From the NCBI GenBank assembly GCA_938036835.1, contig CALHWB010000045.1, positions 1 through 18,063 of the forward strand: DNA of 18,063 bases. Reading direction: 5' to 3'. The stretch is from an uncultured Propionibacterium sp. Lineage in GTDB: Bacteria; Actinomycetota; Actinomycetes; Propionibacteriales; Propionibacteriaceae. Both the position numbers and the translations under genes were made by a program. Each line of letters starts with the position of its first letter. The stretch's first letter is position 1. Shown here in pieces: positions 13,706 through 18,063 of the stretch. The notes under the pieces were generated by a model, which had not been told where the DNA came from, searched no databases, and saw nothing but the letters and a program-made list of their open reading frames with translations.

Positions 13706-16191
13706 CAGGCTCCGTTGCTCAGGTTAGTGAGCACCTCTGCCAGGTCATCGGGTTGCACCAGTACCTCCCGGGGCTTACTGCCCTCGGAAGGTCCGACCAC
13801 GCCCCGGGTCTCCAGGATGTCCATTATCCGTCCGGCCTTAGCGAATCCGATGCGCAGTTTACGTTGCAGCATTGAGGTAGAGCCCAGTTGCAGTTCAATG
13901 ACATGCCGGGCGGCATCCAGCACCAATTCCAGATCATCGCCGATGTCCTCGGCCACCTTAGTGGCTGTCTCGGGAGCAGCGGTGACATCCTCGCGATATT
14001 GCGGCGTGACCTGCCGTTTGATGAAGTCGGCCACTTCGCGGATCTCTGCCTCGGTCACCCACGAGCCCTGCACACGCATCGGCTTCGAGGCGCCCATCGG
14101 CAAGAACAAGCCATCGCCCTGGCCCACGAGCTTCTCCGCACCGGGCTGATCGAGGATCACCCGGGAGTCGGTCATCGAACTGGTTGCGAACGCCAGCCGA
14201 CTAGGTACGTTAGCCTTGATCAAGCCGGTTACCACGTCGATCGAGGGGCGCTGAGTGGCCAATACCAGGTGGATACCGGCAGCCCGCGCAAGCTGGGTGA
14301 TCCGCACGATGGAATCCTCCACATCGCGCGGAGCCACCATCATGAGATCCGCCAACTCATCCACCACCACCAGCAGATAGGGGTAGGGGGCCAGCACCCG
14401 CTCGGAACCCGGGGGAAGCTGTACCTGACCCGCCAGAATAGCCTTGTTGAAGTCGTCGATATGCCGGAACCCGAAGGCCGCCAGGTCGTCATAGCGCTGA
14501 TCCATCTCGCGCACCACCCATTGCAGGGCATCGGCTGCCTTTTTGGCGCTGGTAATGATCGGGGTGACCAGGTGGGGGATCCCCTCGTAGTGGTTGAGTT
14601 CCACCCGTTTCGGATCGACCAGCAGCATCCGTACCTCATCTGGGGTGGCCCGCACCATGATCGAGGTGATCAGGGAGTTCACGAAGCTGGACTTGCCCGA
14701 GCCAGTAGCGCCAGCCACCAGCAGGTGCGGCATCTTGGCCACATTCGCCAGCACATAGCCGCCCTCGACATCCTTGCCCAGCCCGACGGTGAGGGGATGG
14801 CGATCGTTACGGGCCTTCTGGCTGCGCAGCACATCGCCAAGCGAGACCACCTCCTTGTCCCGGTTCGGGATTTCGATGCCGATGGCGGACCTACCGGGAA
14901 TCGGGCTCAGGATACGGACATCGGCCGACCCGACCGCATAGGCGATGTTCTTGGACAGCCCGGTGACTTTCTCAACCTTCACACCACTACCGACCTCGAC
15001 CTGATAACGGGTTACGGTTGGCCCGCGCGTGTAGCCGGTAACCCGGGCATCGATGTCGAACTCGCCGAACACGTCCTGCAGCCGTCCCACGATCGCATCG
15101 GAGGCCTCGGTGCGGGCTTTGGGAACCGTACCTGCCTTCAACAGCGCAATGTCTGGCAGGGTGTAGGTGACGTCGCCCGAAAGCGCCAACTGCTCCACCC
15201 GCGGAGGTATCGGCTCGGGTTCAAGAGCCAACCCGGCGGTGACCTTTTTGCTCTTGGCCTGCGGTTTTGGCGAGGACAACGGCAACGCGGGCTGTTCGGG
15301 CTCGGCGACCGGTTCCCGGGGCGCTTCGGCGACCGCCGGCGGTTCCTGTTCCTCGGCCTCGACTCGTTTGGAAGCCACCAGCGGACTGTCATAAGCCTCA
15401 TCGACGCCATACCGCAGGCGTTCGGCCCGGGCCGCACGGCCAACCTCGATCCGGTCAACGATCCAGGCTACCCCCGATCCGAACAGCATGACCCATTCAT
15501 GAATCGGCTTGCCGACTATGACTATCAGGCCGAACAGGCCAACGATAACCAGCACGAAAACGGCCAGCCAGTCCGGCATCAGCTGGCTCAGCATGGAACT
15601 GGACAGATACCCGATGAATCCACCGGCGACCCGCAATGCGGCCGGATCGGATGGAGCCGGCAACGGGCTGTGGTTCAGGTTGATGATGCCGAGCAAACCG
15701 AGCATGAAGAACGACCAGCCAACGACCTGACGCCCCGCCGGCCCGTTGGCCGCTGGGTTGCGCAAGGTACGCCAGCTCATTGCCAGCAGGAAAACCGGTA
15801 GCGCCTGAGAGGAGATCCCGAAGACAGTAGCGATCCCGACACGCAACCAGTCACCCAGTCGCCCGGGGATGCCCAGCCAGAATGAGGCGGCCACCAACAC
15901 CGCCAGGCAAAGCAGTCCAAGACCTACCCCATCTCGGCGCAATGCCGGATCGGAGTTGCGAGCACCATCCCCGATCCGGCGTACCACTTTCCCCAGGCCA
16001 CGAGCCAGCCCATGCCAGATCCCGGATAGACCGCCACGCACCGGGGCACTTGACCGGCTCGTCCGGCGGGTGGTGCTGCGAGACGAGGACTTTTTTGAAC
16101 TTCCGGACGAACGCGAACTCGCAACCCTGCCGCTCCCAGAGCGTGCGCTGGAACTGCGAGGCCGCGCCGGGGAAGACGCACGGGTCGCCAT
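13705..16191 (-). CDS. ftsK: DNA translocase FtsK/SpoIIIE
   Basis: An 828-residue septal DNA motor that pumps chromosome termini during division. A Ser/Arg-rich basic N-terminus (1-55) precedes four or more membrane segments (about 89-107, 117-139, 156-172, 209-228). A Pro/Glu/Ala-rich linker (about 275-335) and the alpha domain follow. The RecA-like motor has Walker A GATGSGKS at 494-501 and Walker B LLVVVDELADL near 606-616 (Asp611, Glu612). The C-terminal gamma winged-helix domain spans about 750-812 and contains TSMLQRKLRIGFAKAGR, which reads KOPS-type polarity sites in other species. No Shine-Dalgarno precedes the ATG; TACGCT ends 7 nt upstream, so translation may be leaderless. It follows thiL by 66 bp. 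Confidence 0.97.
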   Translation of the reverse strand: MATRASSPARPRSSSARSGSGRVASSRSSGSSKKSSSRSTTRRTSRSSAPVRGGLSGIWHGLARGLGKVVRRIGDGARNSDPALRRDGVGLGLLCLAVLVAASFWLGIPGRLGDWLRVGIATVFGISSQALPVFLLAMSWRTLRNPAANGPAGRQVVGWSFFMLGLLGIINLNHSPLPAPSDPAALRVAGGFIGYLSSSMLSQLMPDWLAVFVLVIVGLFGLIVIVGKPIHEWVMLFGSGVAWIVDRIEVGRAARAERLRYGVDEAYDSPLVASKRVEAEEQEPPAVAEAPREPVAEPEQPALPLSSPKPQAKSKKVTAGLALEPEPIPPRVEQLALSGDVTYTLPDIALLKAGTVPKARTEASDAIVGRLQDVFGEFDIDARVTGYTRGPTVTRYQVEVGSGVKVEKVTGLSKNIAYAVGSADVRILSPIPGRSAIGIEIPNRDKEVVSLGDVLRSQKARNDRHPLTVGLGKDVEGGYVLANVAKMPHLLVAGATGSGKSSFVNSLITSIMVRATPDEVRMLLVDPKRVELNHYEGIPHLVTPIITSAKKAADALQWVVREMDQRYDDLAAFGFRHIDDFNKAILAGQVQLPPGSERVLAPYPYLLVVVDELADLMMVAPRDVEDSIVRITQLARAAGIHLVLATQRPSIDVVTGLIKANVPSRLAFATSSMTDSRVILDQPGAEKLVGQGDGLFLPMGASKPMRVQGSWVTEAEIREVADFIKRQVTPQYREDVTAAPETATKVAEDIGDDLELVLDAARHVIELQLGSTSMLQRKLRIGFAKAGRIMDILETRGVVGPSEGSKPREVLVQPDDLAEVLTNLSNGA

Positions 16192-16198
16192 GCGCTTA

Positions 16199-16204
16199 AG
16201 CGTA
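16199..16204 (-). promoter_or_regulatory. candidate -10 for leaderless ftsK transcript
   Basis: TACGCT on the minus strand is followed by 7 nt and then the ftsK ATG, the arrangement typical of actinobacterial leaderless mRNAs. No convincing -35 is visible and no Shine-Dalgarno exists for ftsK, which supports the reading indirectly. Confidence 0.4.
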
Positions 16205-16257
16205 TCGCACGCAGAACCGTCCTCCGGGATGGCACGCCCGGGACCGGCGTTTGGGAT

Positions 16258-17229
16258 TCAGTGCCGGAAGTGAACCCATCCCCCGGCACCCTCGCGTGGA
16301 CTGCCATCCACCAGAACCTGCGGCCCATCGGGCTCGGCCACGGGCAGCACCCGCCCGACCACATCCCAGTTGTCTGGTACCCGGCCCGGATCAAAGGCCG
16401 CCGCCAGGGCATGATCCTCACCACCGGTGAGGACGAAGGCCAGCGGATCGGCATTTAATGCCGCCGCCACGGCCCGCACCGGATCGCCAATGCTGAACCG
16501 GGCAGACTCCAAATCTATGGCAACGCCACTGGCCTGGGCGACATGGCCCAAGTCCGCCAACAGCCCATCGGAGATATCGATCATGGCACTCGCTCCGGCG
16601 AGCGCCGCCTGCCGTCCGGCACCATAGGGAACCTGCGGCTGACGCTGGGCATCCACGGCTGCCCGTGGTGAACGGAAGCCCCGGGCCAAGGTGGCCAACC
16701 CCGCCGCAGCCCAGCCAAGGCGCCCGCGAATCGCAATCACCTGGCCGGGCCGGGCACCCGAACGCAGCACCGGCGGCCGGCCGGCGGTTTCGCCGATCAC
16801 CGTAACCGAGATGGTCAGCTCTCGCGCCCCGGTCAAATCGCCACCGACCAGGGCGACATCGGCGGTTTCGGCCTCCTCTCGGAACCCGGTCATGAATTCC
16901 TTGACCCAACTCAGGTCGGTGTCCTCCGGGGCGCCCAATGCAAGCACCATGGCCACCGGGCTGGCTCCCATAGCTTCCAAATCGGCGACATTCACTGCAA
17001 CCGATTTGTGGCCGACGTCGACCGCGCTCGACCAGTCCCGCCGGAAATGAACACCCTCAATCAGCATGTCGGTGCTGATCACCGCCGATCCGTTGATCAG
17101 GAAGACGGCGCCGTCATCACCCGGCCCGACCGACACCGCCGGTGGCATGACGAGTCTTCTGGTCAACTGCTTGATGAGCCCGAACTCGCCGATCGTGCCG
17201 ATGGTCGGGGGCTGGTCGGCTGAGATCAT
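16258..17229 (-). CDS. thiL: thiamine-monophosphate kinase
   Basis: A 323-residue enzyme of the PurM/ThiL fold that phosphorylates thiamine monophosphate to the cofactor thiamine pyrophosphate. Signature regions are EFGLIKQL (15-22), the metal/ATP site VGPGDDGAVF (34-43), STDMLIEGVHFRRDW (52-66), NVADLEAMGASP (80-91), and the C-terminal GGEDHAL loop. The ATG at 17229 is preferred to the frame start at 17286 because the family begins shortly before GEFGLI. No Shine-Dalgarno is seen, and TACCCT ends 7 nt upstream, again suggesting a leaderless mRNA. It is divergent from the AsnC-type gene across 167 bp. Confidence 0.95.
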   Translation of the reverse strand: MISADQPPTIGTIGEFGLIKQLTRRLVMPPAVSVGPGDDGAVFLINGSAVISTDMLIEGVHFRRDWSSAVDVGHKSVAVNVADLEAMGASPVAMVLALGAPEDTDLSWVKEFMTGFREEAETADVALVGGDLTGARELTISVTVIGETAGRPPVLRSGARPGQVIAIRGRLGWAAAGLATLARGFRSPRAAVDAQRQPQVPYGAGRQAALAGASAMIDISDGLLADLGHVAQASGVAIDLESARFSIGDPVRAVAAALNADPLAFVLTGGEDHALAAAFDPGRVPDNWDVVGRVLPVAEPDGPQVLVDGSPREGAGGWVHFRH

Positions 17230-17236
17230 GAGGCCA

Positions 17237-17242
17237 AGGGTA
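17237..17242 (-). promoter_or_regulatory. candidate -10 for leaderless thiL transcript
   Basis: TACCCT on the minus strand is followed by 7 nt and the thiL ATG. A -35 is not convincing. The spacing equals that at ftsK. No TPP riboswitch (THI box) is recognisable in the 167-bp gap. Confidence 0.35.
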
Positions 17243-17298
17243 CCGCTACCCGGCCATAGTTTGCCCGCCTCCGGGCATCCCCGCAAAACTGGGGTACG

Positions 17299-17317
17299 TC
17301 CCGGGTAGTGCCCGGGA
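17299..17317. promoter_or_regulatory. inverted repeat in the thiL-AsnC divergent region
   Basis: TCCCGGG-TAGTG-CCCGGGA is a perfect 7-bp inverted repeat with a 5-nt centre, about 80 bp upstream of the AsnC-type gene. It may be an operator for that regulator (Lrp/AsnC proteins often autoregulate) or a hairpin. The rest of 17230-17396 shows only a possible TATCCG -10 near 17357 for the plus-strand gene. Confidence 0.35.
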
Positions 17318-17396
17318 TTGGGACCAACGGCCTAGCCGGCCACAGGCCCACTCCACTATCCGATCCGAGGGGTGTGCCCAGCAAGGAGAACCAGCA

Positions 17397-17918
17397 ATGA
17401 ACCGAGCCCGAAAATCGCGTGAACTCGACCCGATCGACCTCCAGTTGCTTCATCTGCTGGCCATCGACGGGAGACAGTCAAATAAGGAATTGGCTGCTGC
17501 CACGGGCATCGCTCCCTCGACCTGCCTGACCCGGGTACGACGACTACAGCGCGATGGAGTCATCAAGGCCGTGCAAGCGATCATCGATCCGGTCAAGCTG
17601 GGCTACCCGTTACAGGCGATCATCGCGGTGCGGGTCCGAGCAGATGCGCGTCGGCACCTGGAGGAGTTCAGCAGACGAATCTGTGCCTCCGAGATCGTGA
17701 TGGGGGTGACCTTCGTCTCCGGCAGCTATGACTTCCTCATCCAGGTGGCGGCGGAAAACACCGCCGCCCTGCGTCAATTCATAGTACAGGAACTCAACTC
17801 GCTACCGATGGTGGCCAATACCGAGACCCATCTGGTCTTTGAGCGTTTGCAGGGCAGTTTTCCCGGCCCACCGCCACAGCGCCGCAGCGAGCGTTGCCCA
17901 GGAGGTAACCTCACCTGA
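17397..17918 (+). CDS. Lrp/AsnC-family transcriptional regulator, probable regulator of alanine dehydrogenase
   Basis: A 173-residue regulator. The winged HTH spans about 9-60 (LDPIDLQLLHLLAIDGRQSNKELA, then STCLTRVRRLQRDGVI), followed by the RAM effector-binding/oligomerisation domain at about 65-150, with the ligand loop SGSYDFLIQV near 108-117. The last 20 residues are polar, ending in GGNLT. AAGGAG lies 8 nt before the ATG. The 3' neighbour on the opposite strand is alanine dehydrogenase; in mycobacteria AldR, of this family, lies beside ald and controls it in response to amino acids. That role is inferred here. The final 15 codons lie in the left arm of a long inverted repeat. Confidence 0.9.
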   Translation: MNRARKSRELDPIDLQLLHLLAIDGRQSNKELAAATGIAPSTCLTRVRRLQRDGVIKAVQAIIDPVKLGYPLQAIIAVRVRADARRHLEEFSRRICASEIVMGVTFVSGSYDFLIQVAAENTAALRQFIVQELNSLPMVANTETHLVFERLQGSFPGPPPQRRSERCPGGNLT

Positions 17919-17937
17919 ACGCTCGCCACGGCGCTGT
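17876..17937. terminator. bidirectional terminator-like inverted repeat between asnC-type gene and ald
   Basis: ACAGCGCCG (17876-17884) pairs with CGGCGCTGT (17929-17937), and GCGAGCGTT (17887-17895) pairs with AACGCTCGC (17918-17926), with a 2-by-2 internal loop between them: 18 perfect base pairs. The 22-nt loop can fold further (CAGG/CCTG, AGG/CCT). It lies between two convergent genes, where one hairpin can serve both, and its left arm is coding. No T-tract flanks it. Confidence 0.65.
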
Positions 17938-17959
17938 CCGATCCGGCCCAGAGGTGTGC

Positions 17960-18063
17960 TCAGGCCAGGGCCTCGTCCAAATCAGCCGCCGGCAGATCGG
18001 GGAAGGCTTGGCCGACGCCGGCGCAGGTCACCTTGCCCTGCCAGGTATTCAAACCCAACGCCA
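17960..18063 (-). CDS. ald: alanine dehydrogenase, C-terminal end (cut by the window edge)
   Basis: The last 33 codons read on the minus strand as ALGLNTWQGKVTCAGVGQAF followed by PDLPAADLDEALA and a TGA stop. The pattern of a short Gly-Leu-Asn-Thr stretch, GKVT, a small helix and an acidic tail ending in ALA matches the C-terminus of NAD-dependent alanine dehydrogenases, which interconvert alanine with pyruvate and ammonia. The start lies outside the window. The neighbouring AsnC/Lrp regulator supports the call, since AldR-ald pairs are common in actinobacteria. Only about 9% of the protein is visible, so identity rests on a short stretch plus context. Confidence 0.75.
   Translation of the reverse strand, partial: ALGLNTWQGKVTCAGVGQAFPDLPAADLDEALA

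Noticed and set aside
13888..15801. 637-codon open frame on the plus strand
   Set aside because: It is the antisense shadow of ftsK, whose domains and catalytic motifs are complete. The plus-strand frame has a His/Gln/Asp/Gly-rich composition typical of antisense frames in GC-rich genes and has no recognisable motif.
17230..17396. TPP riboswitch for thiL
   Set aside because: No THI-box elements are recognisable on the minus strand, and the likely leaderless start leaves no room for one.

Overview
The window is a GC-rich, densely packed stretch of an actinobacterial chromosome, probably from the Propionibacteriaceae or a near relative. The evidence is the gene order ftsK-rimO-pgsA-cinA-clgR-DUF3046-recA-recX-miaB-miaA-dapF-hflX-dinG-lexA, the presence of DUF3046 and a ClgR-type regulator beside recA, mycobacterial/actinobacterial SOS boxes (TCGAAC-N4-GTTCGA), and several starts that look leaderless behind a TAnnnT -10. 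The family-level placement is an inference. Nearly everything is chromosomal core; I see no mobile element, CRISPR array, tRNA or rRNA.

Layout. Positions 1-61 hold a strong hairpin. A small single-span membrane protein (62-448, minus) is divergent from lexA (666-1451, plus) across a 217-bp region with three SOS boxes and two mirror-image candidate promoters. lexA converges on dinG (1448-3442, minus); both stop codons lie in one shared CTAG. dinG is the second gene of an hflX-dinG unit (GTGA overlap). Next come dapF, miaA and miaB (miaB > miaA > dapF, spaced by 1 nt and then overlapping), preceded by a 243-bp leader with two long inverted repeats and a possible small ORF. recA-recX follows, with DUF3046 and clgR upstream, then cinA and pgsA (GTGA overlap), rimO, ftsK and thiL, all on minus. 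At the right edge an Lrp/AsnC regulator (plus) converges on the 3' end of an alanine dehydrogenase gene (minus, cut by the window edge), with a long inverted repeat between them.

How it works together. The left 10 kb gathers much of a DNA-damage response: the repressor LexA, a LexA-controlled candidate division inhibitor, the helicase DinG, and RecA with its modulator RecX. The recA upstream region has both a LexA box and, separately, a very good match to the RecA-NDp promoter motif, the PafBC-dependent, LexA-independent damage promoter described in mycobacteria. ClgR upstream links to Clp proteolysis control. The rest is housekeeping: tRNA and ribosomal methylthiolation (MiaB, RimO), tRNA prenylation (MiaA), lysine/peptidoglycan DAP synthesis (DapF), ribosome rescue (HflX), phospholipid synthesis (PgsA), NMN recycling (CinA C-terminal type), chromosome segregation (FtsK) and thiamine pyrophosphate synthesis (ThiL). 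I found no clearly new multi-gene system. The least explained parts are the SOS-linked membrane protein, the miaB leader, and an unusual substitution in DapF.
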